Shown here: positions 24,101 to 35,990 of the stretch, piece by piece | Layout of the letters: each line of letters starts with the position of its first letter | Position numbering within the stretch: the stretch's first letter is position 1 | Assembly: GCF_000004075.3 (NCBI RefSeq) | Contig: NC_026656.2 | Coordinates: 3,658,001 to 3,722,000 of the forward strand | Source of the DNA: Cucumis sativus | Lineage: Eukaryota; Streptophyta; Magnoliopsida; Cucurbitales; Cucurbitaceae | Direction of reading: 5' to 3' | DNA length: 64,000 nucleotides | Notes under the pieces: model-generated | What the model saw: only the letters and a program-made list of their open reading frames with translations | Databases searched by the model: none | Told to the model about the DNA's origin: nothing | Made by a program: the position numbers and the translations under genes

Positions 24101-26466
24101 TTATAATGAATGATGATGTTGAGATTCAAGCATTCTAGCAACTTGGCCCATTTTTGGTCTCTTGTCAAAATCAGGATCAACACATCTCAATGCAACCAAT
24201 AGAACTCTTTTCAACCCTCTTGTCGATGCCCTTCCTCCAACCCCTATTATTTTTGGGTCTACCACTTCTTCACATCTCCTACTTCCAATCATCATTTTTA
24301 ACCAATCCACCACGTTCACCTGTACAAATTAATAATAATCCCTCTTTATTTTATTTTACTACCTACATAAACTTTTAACAAAATATATATCAATGTCGTA
24401 ACCTACCTGTTTGGGTGGACGTCCATAGTCCACTGGATCTCTTCCTGTGATTGTTTCCACCAGCACAACTCCAAAGCTATACACATCGCTCTTCTCATTC
24501 AAAAGCCCGGTGTTTGCATATTCAGGAGCCACATAACTATAGTATATATATAGATCCGAACCAAACAACAATATAAAACTATATATAATATATGGATCAT
24601 CCAAAAAGAGAATAATATATATAGAGAGAGAGAGAGAAGAAGAATAATTATACCCAAATGTGCCCATAACTCTTGTTGTGACATGAGTTTTGTTAGCATC
24701 CATCAACTTTGCTAACCCAAAATCTGATACTTTAGCATTGAAATTTTCATCTATTAGTATGTTGCTGGCCTTTATGTCTCTATGCACCACCTTTGGCTCA
24801 ATGGCTTCATGTAAGTATGCAATTCTTTTGTGACATGACAAAAATAATTAATAATCATATAGGTTGTTTAAAACAAAACCCAAAAGAAGAAAGAAAAAAA
24901 AAAACTTCAAATTAAACATGATCAACTTGATTTTACTAACCCTTTGGCTGTCCCCAACATAATCTTCATTCTAGACTCCCATGTAAGATATGTATTCTCC
25001 CCCATTCCTTCATGTAGCCATAGCTCCAAGCTTCCATTGTTTATGTACTCATACACCAACATCCTAAAAAGTGTGAAACAAAAGCATAAAAATATTGTAC
25101 AGTTTATAATTATTTCGAATCGCAAATCTCTCTTGAAAACTATTTATTTTTAGGTTAATCCAACCGATTTTTTTCCCCTTTTATGGAACTAATGGTTAGG
25201 TAAGAGATCTAAGAGGTGTTTGATACCTATGAGTCCCTTCAATGCAATATCCCAAAAGACGAACAAGATTCTTGTGTCTTACATGCCCAATTGCCTCAAC
25301 TTCTGCTCTAAATTCTTTCTCTGCTTGGCCTCTACGAAAAAGAAAACGCCAAATTATTTACCCTTAAAAGTTGAGAAAAACTCATTGACTGTCATATGGT
25401 ATTGCAGTTAGTAGGATTTTTAAAACTAATAATTAAGTTTATAATAACTTTTTAAAAATTTGTAAATATATCCAAATATGTAAGAAATCGATGAAGTCTA
25501 CAAAATAAATGAATAAGAGTAGTAGATATTGCCATAGCAATAGAAGTTTTTAAAAAAGAGTTACTAGTACTACAATATCATGCATACTTCAGCTACTTAT
25601 TACCTGTCATGTTATCATTAAGAAAATTTCTAAGAACTCCCAACTTCAAAATTTTACTTTCTATTAATATAATATAATTTGTTGAGTGTCAAATCATGAA
25701 CAAGAATATGAAGTTAGGTACTATCATACTACTATAAATTTTTCCAAAAAATTACTTGTGCTATGATCACACTATGCATACTCATATTTACTGTTCGTCA
25801 CGTTATGATCATTATTTTAAAAACAACTTACTGTCCATTAAAAATCTTCTTAACTGCCACTGGTGTCCCATTCAACAATCTTCCTCTAAACACAACTCCA
25901 TACCCTCCTTCTCCAATCAAATTCTCTTCTGAGAACAAATTAGTTGCCAAATCCAGCTCTCTCAAAGTAAACCAATACCCCCATCCCAACTGCGACATCT
26001 CCGGCATGCCCAACAACGGCGAAGGAGCCGTCATTGTTGTTGTCGTAGGCGACGTTGAACGTCGGTACATTGTTGTTGTCGTGACAGTTCCTGAGCTGCC
26101 TTCATCTCCTGATTGTGATCCATAGCCATAACTCAATGGATAAAACAATGATCCTCCTGATTCACCACTGTAATCATTATTATGGCTTTCAAACTTTCCC
26201 ATTTGGGTTGTCGTTGGCTTTTTGTGATCAGTAGTTGTTATATGAATTGCCTTTATGTCCTTTGAATGAGATGGGATTTGAGTAAGAGGAAATTTGGGTG
26301 GTGATGATTTTTTTGATTTCTTGTTGAATGAGGTTAAACAAAGTGAGAGAATACAGAGGATTGAGATTATGAAAAGGCCAACTCCAATTCCAATGACTTC
26401 CCATACTTTTAGACCAAATATGTTTGTTTTCTTTGAGAGCTCTTTGTTTAGATCATTGGTGGCCAT
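24101..26466 (-). CDS. Receptor-like serine/threonine protein kinase (At2g42960/At5g18500 type)
   Basis: The spliced 460-aa protein uses exons 26466-25832, 25331-25227, 25063-24941, 24824-24654, 24536-24407 and 24319-24101. It has a very short outer part, one membrane helix at about 21-46 ([20 protein letters not shown]...), a Ser/Thr-rich linker (~50-160), then the kinase domain. Kinase motifs: GEGGYG (185-190), VAVKK with the ATP-binding Lys near 206, HRDIKASN with catalytic Asp304, DFG at 322-324, APEYANTG, and the DVYSFGV and RDPVDYGRP segments. All catalytic residues are present. [16 protein letters not shown] before the domain is typical of this subfamily. [10 protein letters not shown] is taken as the start because family members begin this way. 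The longer in-frame Met (26547) lies beyond a probable 5'-UTR splice acceptor near 26494. A matching non-coding first exon may end near 27133 (GCCAA/GTAAGT). The tail after the domain is shorter than in many members. The ligand is unknown. Confidence 0.92.
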
Positions 26467-27526
26467 GCCTTTGTTTTCTTCTGTATTCCTGTCAAATGTG
26501 GAGAAATAATTCCTTAGTCCTTTTTGTTTTGTTTGAAATATATTCAATCACTCACATCCTCATGATTAAATCAAAAAAATTTAGATCAAATTACAAAAAT
26601 CTCTTAATTTTGTGTTTTTTTTTCAACCATATTTCTATACACTTTCAAAAGTTGCAATATTATCTTTAACTTTTCATAAACGTTTCAAAATTATCGCAGA
26701 GTAGAAATTTCTTAGTTTTTAAAAACCAGATCCTAAAATGGTATGACAATGAGTTTGTATCGCCGCACTATTTCATGCCTCAAAATTTGTATGGATTTCT
26801 AAAGATTTTAAGGATTATTGTTTTGAAACGAAGTGTAATACTACACTTTCGAAAGAATATAAATAATTTTGTATATAATTTAGCCAAAATTTTAATAGGT
26901 GACAACTAGGGATAGAACGAAGAAGGAGACGCAGAGTCAACTAGCTTAATTAATTTTGTTGTAAGTCAAAAAGCATATATAAAGTACATATAAAGCATTA
27001 TCAGGTCAAATTTTATATTCTCGTCCTCGACTCATCGATCGTATGAATTTTTTACTAATGAAAGAAACAAGATAAAAAGAAGTTTTTTTTTTTCCTCTCT
27101 AAAGAATCAACAAGTTGATTTATCCACTTACTTGGCGAGCTTGTTGTAGTTGTTTATTACAAGGCCAACATGTGAAAACCCTTTGCCACAGCCAAGAATC
27201 TGCTAAAGCCATAGAAGCAATCATGGTTTGTATGAACCACAAAATGAATTTGTGAAGAAGACATCACTGAATATTGCAGCAGAGATCAACAACACTTAGA
27301 AATAGCTCTAAGAAGAAGTAGAAAGTGTGAAGAAATTTTCATCATAATTTAAATTTTTTAAGGCATTTGAAGAATAAAAAAAAGAATCAAGAAGAAGGTG
27401 CAAGAAGAAAATGTTGGCTAAATTCTTCATGGGATTCATTTTGATTGAAGTGATAATGACTTCTCATCAGCCCATTCATTTTGAAAGAAATGATTAATCT
27501 ATTAAAGCTACAAATCTACTTTTTTA

Positions 27527-27720
27527 AGTACAGAGCAACAACATTGAATCTCCGATCTCTAGATGAAAATTATATCAATTACCGTTGAACTAAACTCACT
27601 TTAACTAAGATTTTATTCTTTTCTTTTTAGTACAACAATTTGTTGATGAAAGATCGAACCTGCGACCTCTAAAGAAGAGAAGATCATGATATAGTTACGA
27701 TTAAGCTAAATGTCGCTAGC
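27527..27720. repeat. Two degenerate tRNA-related/SINE-like repeat fragments
   Basis: Two neighbouring fragments share the pattern CAACAA...GAAT/GAAC-CT-CGA-CTCTA...ATC/ATATA...ACCGTTGAACTAA or ACGATTAAGCTAA. This resembles the reverse of a tRNA-like B-box region that recurs in dispersed repeats. Similar text occurs near 62395-62590. Too decayed to classify. Confidence 0.35.
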
Positions 27721-30124
27721 TATATGCTACTTAATTTGTTCACAAGTGTACATACTTTAGAATGATAATTAACTATCTCACTTTTGACTTTTATTTTTTC
27801 CTTAATTAAATCCATTAACTTTGTAAAAGAAGTAACAATAATGATTTTATGGACCATAAAAAAGCAAATCCATTGATAATCTACATTGAATTGAAAGGCT
27901 AATTTTGCTACTTAATCATCTCACTTTCACTACTACAAAATCTTGACTACACAATAATATATGTTTAGTACTCTCTCTCATTTGAGAGTCGTATGATCGT
28001 CAAATAGATACACGTTAAGAATAAAGGATATGATCTACATGGAATGTCATTAAATGTTTAAAAATGGATTTTTTTCAAGTGAAAATAAAGTTTTTAAATA
28101 CTTAAGAAGTCGTATCCTACTATATGGTTGGTTTCTTAAGTAAATGTCGAAAACTTAAACTAAATTGTATTTTAATTTAGATAAACTTTAACTGTCCGTT
28201 ATAATAACACATTTTCAATGTCATCGCATGAAACCTTCAAATAAGGGCATTTGTAGCGTTACTATGATATTAAATAAAAAAAACACGAAAACTTGTTTCT
28301 TTATTTATTTACGAATTTTATTTATTTTTTATTTTTATATTTTTTTGTTTGAAGTATCTATCTAACACTTCAATATTTTCATAAAATTAAGATATCGAAA
28401 ATCTCCACGCAACGTGACATTCTAAACCTCAGTACGTGTGTCGATTTGCATGGAATGCCGTTATATCCATTGTGTTCAATTTATTTATCATTATTCATTT
28501 GGGTCAATACAACGAAGAAATTTAAGAAAATAATAAGTGGTATGAATACAATAATACTTATTACAAATGAAAGAAAAAGGGAAATTAAGTTGAATAATTA
28601 TTTGATTAAAAATGGAAATTTGGATTTGAATGAACTAATTAATGAATAGTAAAGCTTTAATTAGGTGGTGCTATTTGCTAATCCAGAAGTGTTAGTGGTT
28701 AATACTTAAAATCAACCAACAGATATGGTTGGTAGATGTCTAATTGTGTCCTCAATGAAATGCCTTATTTTTCAATTTAAATCATTCATATATATTATTC
28801 ATGCAACCATTTGAAAGGGACATTGAATTTGGTTATTATTGCTTCCACCAAATGATTTCAATGAGGATTCTTTTGGTTGTGGTTATGTTCTATAATAATG
28901 CAAGTTGGTGAAGGTTTACAACCAGATAAAGGTTTGTACTGTTACGTTCAAATTGATGCAGCAACATTGACTAGACTTTTTAGTGTTATAACATCGATTA
29001 TATATGTATGCTTGGAAAGAGTTATTGATTGAAATGATGTCTCAATAATGTAATATATGGTTATAATTTTGGAGAATGCATTAATTTAGGTAGTAAAGAA
29101 AGGGGTGGTTTGGAGTTCAATATGATCATGTTGTGGCATGGTTTTAGATGAACAACTAGCTAGTTGATTGAGTTCATGTCAGCTTAGTCGAACGTGAGAT
29201 GTAGTGATGGATATTGTGATAGAAGATAACTTACAAAGCACGAAATAATAGGCATCGGTGTGGTATGATCAACTAAATATATTTTGATCAAATACATTTA
29301 AAGCCTCAAAGGAATGAAATTCTCCAACGCTCTTTAACCTTCTGTTAGACAAGGAATTTCGTTGACAAAATATACTAAATGTGGCTTATGTGATTGTTGT
29401 TGTAGTAAGAATGAACGATGACATGGAAAACACTACTGATTCACACAAAAAGGAAATTTCTTGAAGACAACAAAACTAGTGAAGTGGAAGAAACAGAAGG
29501 AATAATAGCTTGAAGTTGGCATGGTTGTCGTCGATCTAAAACAACTACAATTCTATGTGTGGCCATAATGAGTTGCTAGCCTGTAAGATAGATAACATAG
29601 TCGAACACTATTTCAAGTTTGGGCTATGCACTTAGTGATCGTACCTGGTAAAATCATGTATACTATCTTCTAATCCTTACCTAGTCACACCATAATAATT
29701 CTTTGGTAGTACATAGTCTTACCTAGCTGAATTACAATCCATTAGATCTCATATAGCTAATTTATGATCCACTTAAATTAAGGCTTATCATGCAATAACT
29801 TACTTGATAGCATCAAGCCTCACTCCTAGCTCAACCTTGAGCTCACCTAGTACTTAATACATTAGTTCTTGCAATTATTATTTTTATGTACTTGCCTTTG
29901 GGCCTTATTTAATTATTCAACCTGATTGAAAAAAAATTGAACTAATTGAATGTAGGTTGGGAATGGTGGTTGGGAAAGTCAAGTAGCTGATGAATTGTAA
30001 AATTGATGTTGAAGGATGAAGCAAACAAAGGCATTGTGAAAAGGAAGAAAGAAATGGTTTTTTGTGGCTGGTATTTCAATCTCGCCTTGTCGGCCAAAAC
30101 GTATGGACGGATTATTAAGTGTAA

Positions 30125-30245
30125 CAATATTGAATCTATCAAACCATTGATAGCTTCCCATTAATAGAACTCTCTAATTGATAGACTCCTATAAATGATA
30201 TAATCTATTCTCGATAGATTTCGAGAATGCTAATTTTGAATCTAA
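30125..30245. repeat. TGATAGA/TCTATCA-type dispersed repeat, fragment 1
   Basis: Contains GAATCTATCAAACCATTGATAG, ATTGATAGACTCCTATAAATGATA and TCTCGATAGATTTCGAG-like units (degenerate). The same family is seen at 35075-35165 and 44385-44510. Confidence 0.5.
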
Positions 30246-30711
30246 CTAATTTTGAATTTGACGGTTGTGAAAAAAAAAAGTTTTTAAAGTAAAATGAGCC
30301 ACAAATCATCCAAAATTCCCTTCTAAGCTATAGGCTGTTCTTTTTTTCCTTTTGTTTTCTAAACAAGCTATGGACTGTTTATATGAACTTTCTAAATGTT
30401 AAATGTGATGGATGTTAATGAGGTTTTACTTCTAAAACAAAATTAGATGAAGCACCATTCATCAAAAGGTACCATCCTCTACATATAAATACAGAATCAC
30501 TTCCTGTGATTTTAGAAAATACCACTGTCACTATAAATCTTTAACATGTTAGCATAAAGATTTTTTTAGTGGTCTTTCTTCTACATTTTCCAAGAGCTAA
30601 AAAGGGAGAATAAGGGCGAAATTCTCCTCTACATTCTACTTCCTATACTGTAGTAAGGCCCTCTAAAATGACTTCTAGCCATGCTACTACTATACATTCT
30701 AATGATTTACT

Positions 30712-33700
30712 TTATCGCTTAGAAAATACTACCAATACCAACATCGACATCGAAACCACGACCTTGAACCCTGAGGTTTCCCAAAAGTTATGCTTTTCGG
30801 CATCTGCAGCAGAACAGGCTCCACCTTGTTTTCCTGCCAACTGATCTCTCAGTTCCTTTATGGCTTTCTCTCGTCGCTCTCCGATCTGTTATGAACCAAA
30901 TGCAGTTCAGTTTCATCTGAGGCCTACTTCAATAATAGAAACTTAAACATTATCTTTGGAAGAGGGTGAGGAAGCCATTGGTTTTATTGTATGGGCCATG
31001 AAAGGCAGGTGGGTCCAAAAAGAAAGCCCACCTTCCTCTCTTATTGTAGAGCAAGTTGATCTAATTCATTGAATCCCAAGAATGTTTTATCAACTAATTT
31101 ATGTTCAATGCAAGTCTTTTCTACACTACAGCTAATAAAACATCAAATTCTAAACAAGGTTTAGTGTTTACTCTTTGAAGTTTCCGCGTCTGAGTGCGAG
31201 CTTCTTGCAGACAGAATTCCAGCTTTAACACCCTCTTTTTCAACTCTTGGTCGGCTCGTCGTTGTTTCTCCAACTGTTGATAAGAAAATGAAAATGTGTA
31301 AATGAATACGAAAAATGATACAAGGAAGTAACAGTATAGCCAAATAAGTTTGCATACTTGTGATTCCAACTCCTTGGTTTTAAGCTTCCAGTGAGCAGAC
31401 ATCATCTTGATTTCATTTTTGAGTTTCGCTATCTCTTCATCTTTGGCAATCAACAACTTATTGATCTTCTCCAAATTTCTGGGGGAAACTTCATCTAATA
31501 TTTTCCTCAATTCACAATCCTTGCTCACACCAGATTTGGCTAGAGCTTCCAAAATATCATGCTCAACTCTCATCACTTCATCCTTCAGTTGCTTCTGAGA
31601 AGATTCCCTTGCCTGGAGATCTTTCTGTAGATTGTCTAGTTGTTCTCCTAACCTTTTTACTCGATCTTCGTACTCTTTTATAGAAGTGTTCTTTTCGTCT
31701 AATTCCTTCAAAAGCACCAAACACTGGTTCTGTGCAGATTGAGCTGATGCAGCACTCGCATCAGCAGTCGCTTGAGTGGCGACAAGCTGTAATCTTAATC
31801 CATCCAACTCATGGAGATACTGCATTGAACAACAAATACAGATATCACAATGACAGATATTAGGCCAACTCTAAGAAACTACACTCGTAGTGCTGGGTTA
31901 TAATGCATGAAAAAACTCTTATGAAGATAATTGAGGATCTGTTTAATCATTGCAACAAAACTAAGGAAGAAACCATAAACCAAAACCCTCAAGAAAAGGC
32001 ATCGTTTGGTTGCTTATAAAAATCTAATTCTGGTAGCACGAAACACATATCTGCTTTTACCCAGACAATAACAAAGGCAGCAATAAGTCATTACTATCAA
32101 TTTCCAAATTTAACAAGATCAAAATATCTTTATAACATGAAAATGAAACCTTTACTAATCTCATAACAATATCTGTACTCTTTAGATTGCAAGGTACCGG
32201 AAAAAAGCCAAACAGCCATGTCCAAGGGATAATATTCCGTCTACAACACTAGACTGTAACATAAGGTATAACTTACAAGTGGTCAAAGAGTTAGTCAATT
32301 ATAAATATATTTCTCTCACTATATGTGCATAATAATGGTTTTTATCAGATTCCTTTTCCATATATCCATAAAGCTACGATAGAGATTTAATGACCAAGGA
32401 AGGATACAAATAAGACATGCTCGTCATTTAGAGCAACTAATACAAATTTCAGATTGTAAAAAGAAATATCAGTTTAAGGTCTATCTTACATTTCTTAAAA
32501 AAAGAAAAAAAAAAAACCTTTTTAGATGACAATAATAATAGTAGTAGTAGTAGTAGTAGGGAATTTGATTTACTCTGCACTCTTTATAAAAAATGAAAAA
32601 AGAACAAAACGGTCCAACGGTTGTCAGATAGGGATAGAAAGAAATTGACATCCCAAAGTATTAAATATTGTTTATCTAAGCTTGACATAAATAGTTAATT
32701 TGGCAACATAAAGATCCATTAAAAGGAGGGGGGGCCCAAAGGCATAGCTTAGAATCTAGCAATAGCAACCCTCTCGTTGGAGAACTCGTAAAAGCCCAAT
32801 TTACTTCTTCACACATGAAGGAAATAATAAATGAAGGATCTATACCCCATCCATTGCCTATGTTATGCACATCAAAAGAAATCATTAACAAATGGAAAGG
32901 AAAGCTCATTACAACAACCAATTGGCACATGTAAATCCCAGAAAAAGAAAACTGAACAACAACAAATTTGTCTCAATTCAGCCAAAAAAAGAAAAAAAAA
33001 AAACTCATCTGTTACAGGGTAAGCCGTAAGATGGTTCTAAGAAATTAGGGATTGATAATTAATTAATCCTTTCCTAAATCCTACTCAATTTAAATGTGCT
33101 GTCCGATATGATAGAACTCCTTTCTTTCAAAAATAAATTGACAATCTCTCCATTCCGATTCATTTAAGTTTTGCCTTCATTTTCCCTCGAACTAACCTAC
33201 TGCATATTCAAATCAAGCAATTATTTGAATTCAAGTAATAGGAGGGAAAGGAAATAATAATAATAAAGTAACAATATAGTACTTTTCCAATTTTCCTCCC
33301 ATCAAAAGAGAAAGAAGGAAAACAGAGATGGCAAAGAAAAAGGCCTCCAGGGAGATGAGACTTAGAAGAATAGCTTTTTGGGAACTTTATAACCACAATC
33401 TGACCAGTTAGAGAAAAGTAAAGCAATCACGAGTAGTGTATGATAACCTAAAGCAATTATTAAAAAACCAATACAACTTCAAAGGACCAGCCCAAGTTTA
33501 ATCATTCAAACCTAAATCCCACCAGAAGGAAGAAAAATAATTTTTTTTTTGTAAGAAACAGAGTTGGGAATGAAACCTTGGTGGCAGTAGTTGCAGAAGC
33601 CTTGAGTTGTCCGTCCCTTTCTTCCAATTCCGCATGTAATCTCCCAATTTCTTGTTCCATAATATTAGCCTTAGTCTCTGCTTCCTGCAAAAACAGCTCA

Positions 33701-34062
33701 AAAAAAAATCACTCAAACTCCAACTCCAACTCCCAACAAAAAACCCCCACAAGGGAAAAACACCTAAAAAGCGATTTTATTGAGTCAAAAGCATGAATTA
33801 TAAACAATACGATACAAAAAGCCAGATGCCTCAGAATCCGAAAACATCCAAAAATATCACATGCCTGCCTTGTTTGAGTCTCTTTAGCAAACGATTGTTC
33901 TTGAGACGAAAGACGGCTTCTAGCCTCCTTCAACTCTGCCGCCAACGACACAACATTTCGCCTGAAGCTCTGCTTCCTCTCATTCAAATCCTTCAACAAT
34001 GGATCAACCTCTCGAGCAGAACTTGATGATGGCAACGAAGAAAATTTCTCTTGAACAGACAT
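30712..34062 (-). CDS. NEAP: Nuclear envelope-associated protein (NEAP), coiled-coil
   Basis: The spliced 347-aa protein uses exons 34062-33865, 33684-33577, 31819-31358, 31273-31172 and 30885-30712. NEAPs are plant nucleoskeleton proteins at the inner nuclear membrane that interact with SUN proteins and affect nuclear shape and chromatin. Seen here: [21 protein letters not shown] and the following heptad-rich coils over nearly the whole length; [20 protein letters not shown] (junction of exons 2 and 3); [12 protein letters not shown]; a basic region [14 protein letters not shown] near 258-271 (probable nuclear signal); and a C-terminal hydrophobic anchor at about 330-344 ([15 protein letters not shown]) followed by SKR. 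This is the expected architecture and length. Intron 1 appears to use a GC donor (CAG/GCATGT), because the family-conserved join TRQ-EAETKA needs it. Intron 2 is long (1.76 kb). The start Met is the first in the exon and gives the family N-terminus. Confidence 0.92.
32530..32560. repeat. AAT/AGT trinucleotide microsatellite in NEAP intron 2
   Basis: About three AAT units then about seven AGT units. Intronic, with no visible splice role. Confidence 0.85.
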
Positions 34063-34587
34063 CGAGAGAACAAGATTTGGATCGAACGACGCAAGGAAAT
34101 TTGCCTCTCAAGATATATCTAAGCAAGTTCATCAAAGAAATTATGCAGTTCAACTCAGAGACCCGCAATAAGTGGTCTCACGGGGTTGCAGTGTGAAACC
34201 TAAAGCGATGCATCTGCATGTGGAAGAGGGTAGTTGCGTGCATTAAATAAAAAGTATGGACAAAGGAAATAAAATTTTCTATAAGTGAATAAAGAAATAA
34301 ATGATTAAAAGAAAGAATTCACTCAAAATTTTCAACAGAGCTTCAAAACCCATATTTAACTACAACCCAATAGACAAACCCATAAATTTCTCAGGAAAGT
34401 TCAGTCAAACATAAAGAGAATATGAAAACCCACAACCCCACAATGAATATTCTTCTAATAAAACAAACCCATAATCAGAGATGAAGATATGAGTTAGAGA
34501 GAAAATGAAATCACCATTTTTGAAGTTGAAATGAGAAATCCCAAGAGTTGGAATCGTAAAATCAAAATGGCCCACCCTTGTGTAGTT

Positions 34588-34609
34588 GAAGAAGAAGAAG
34601 AAGAAGAAG
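34588..34609. repeat. GAA microsatellite upstream of NEAP
   Basis: About seven GAA units. CT/CTT-rich tracts in this orientation are common in plant 5' leaders. Confidence 0.85.
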
Positions 34610-35074
34610 TAACAGTAGAGTAGCCAAGTGGTGGATTGTTGTTGTTCTGGGTTAACACTTGGTGAAGAAGGATTAAGGATTAGGGTAACGAATCAGTGGA
34701 ATATTTCGATGATTTTTGTTTAGCTTTACGGAGAGTGAAGGAGTGAATTTAGGAAGCCATTGGATTTGATTTAGATTAATTGGGTTATTTTTGAATTTGG
34801 AAGGATTTGAATTTTGCTTTTTGTCAGTATTGGGGTTTCAATCGAAGAGGCCGACAGCAAAGCAACTGGGGGAAACTTCCCACCCTCGGGTTCGGTAAAA
34901 GTTGACTACTCCGAACCTGAGATTTGTGTGGTTCGTGACTTTGATTCGAGTGACCCAAAGCCCGCCAAAATTTCCAAACCAAAACTCTTTCCGATCTTAT
35001 TGCTCAAACCTTCAATTATCGATAATAATAATTAACCACACAACAACATTTTAATATACCAAAATCTACGTGTC

Positions 35075-35165
35075 ATAGACTTATATCATAGACTCTGGTG
35101 TATTAGTGATATATCGTATATAATTGATAGATTTTAAAATTTTTTTATATATTTGCAAATTTTGA
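35075..35165. repeat. TGATAGA/TCTATCA-type dispersed repeat, fragment 2
   Basis: Contains GTCATAGACTTATATCATAG, GGTGTATTAGTGATATATC and ATTGATAGATTTTAAAA followed by ATATATTTGCAAATTTTG. The last part matches the usual tail of this repeat, as also in fragment 3. Confidence 0.5.
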
Positions 35166-35990
35166 ATCTAATGCAACTATCTCTAAATTAGTAACAAGAG
35201 TAATTTACATAAATGTAACAAAACTCAAAATATTTATTGCTCGTGATTGAATAACTAAAAGCAAAAGTCATTCATCGTGTGTGCCAAAATTTGGACATTA
35301 CATTACATTACTTATATTGTTCCTTAATGTTTCTATGCATCTTCCTTTATTTAATAAAGTATATTTGGACTAACGACCAAATTTATAGTAGAATAATTAA
35401 TATGATTGCATTTGAAAATTACGTCACCTAGTAGAAAATACAAAATCCGTTTCTGATAATGTTACAATTAGTTCGGTCTTCATTGTAAGCTGACAAATCA
35501 GATTTTTCAGTACATTATGAGAAGAAAATATATAACCACAGTGGATGAAACCTTCTTTCATAAGTCTCACAAATCATTGTTCCCTAAAAACACAGTTAAA
35601 TTTACCCTCTGAACAAAAAGCATTGAACTAATCTCATCAATAACTAAAGAATGTCACATCACCAACATCAGATGGAAATGCAAGGGAATTAGATCGTAGG
35701 AAACTGCAACTCATCAAAATCATCAGTCATTTGTAGTAATGGAGAATACAAAAGCACTTGCTGCACGAAAACTCAAGAGCTTGACAACTACTAAAGTTAC
35801 AGTCCAGTCTGGTCTGTCATTACATGACCCTTACTCGGATGACGAAAACAGTACTTCATTTGATAGTTAAATAAGAGTCGAAAACATGAGATTCGAATAT
35901 GTACAAGTACTATTCTGATCAAGAAGCCTGATACACAAGTTAAGCTGTCCTCAAGGACTTTCATTTCAAGTCATTAAAAAGATAATGACA

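Larger units (their letters stand above)
26467..30711. other. Intergenic region: kinase promoter/5' leader, repeats, NEAP 3' flank
   Basis: The right-hand boundary of a probable 5'-UTR intron lies near 27132, and a non-coding kinase exon may occupy ~27133-27340. Beyond it are tRNA-related repeat fragments (27527-27720), undefined AT-rich DNA (27750-29900) and a small TGATAGA-type repeat (30125-30245). Short open frames here (28446-28649, 29942-30161) have no domain. NEAP 3' UTR probably reaches to about 30450. Confidence 0.5.
34063..35990. other. NEAP 5' leader/promoter and intergenic DNA
   Basis: Includes a GAA microsatellite (34588-34609; CTT on the NEAP sense strand, probably in its leader or promoter) and a dispersed TGATAGA-type fragment (35075-35165). 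A 73-codon plus frame at 34814-35035 has no domain. The right-hand 300 bases may be 3' UTR of the minus-strand unit to the right. Confidence 0.5.

Noticed and set aside
26464-26547. Longer N-terminus (27 residues) for the receptor-like kinase
   Set aside because: A good splice acceptor (TTTGACAG) lies between the two Met codons and the family begins at the second one.
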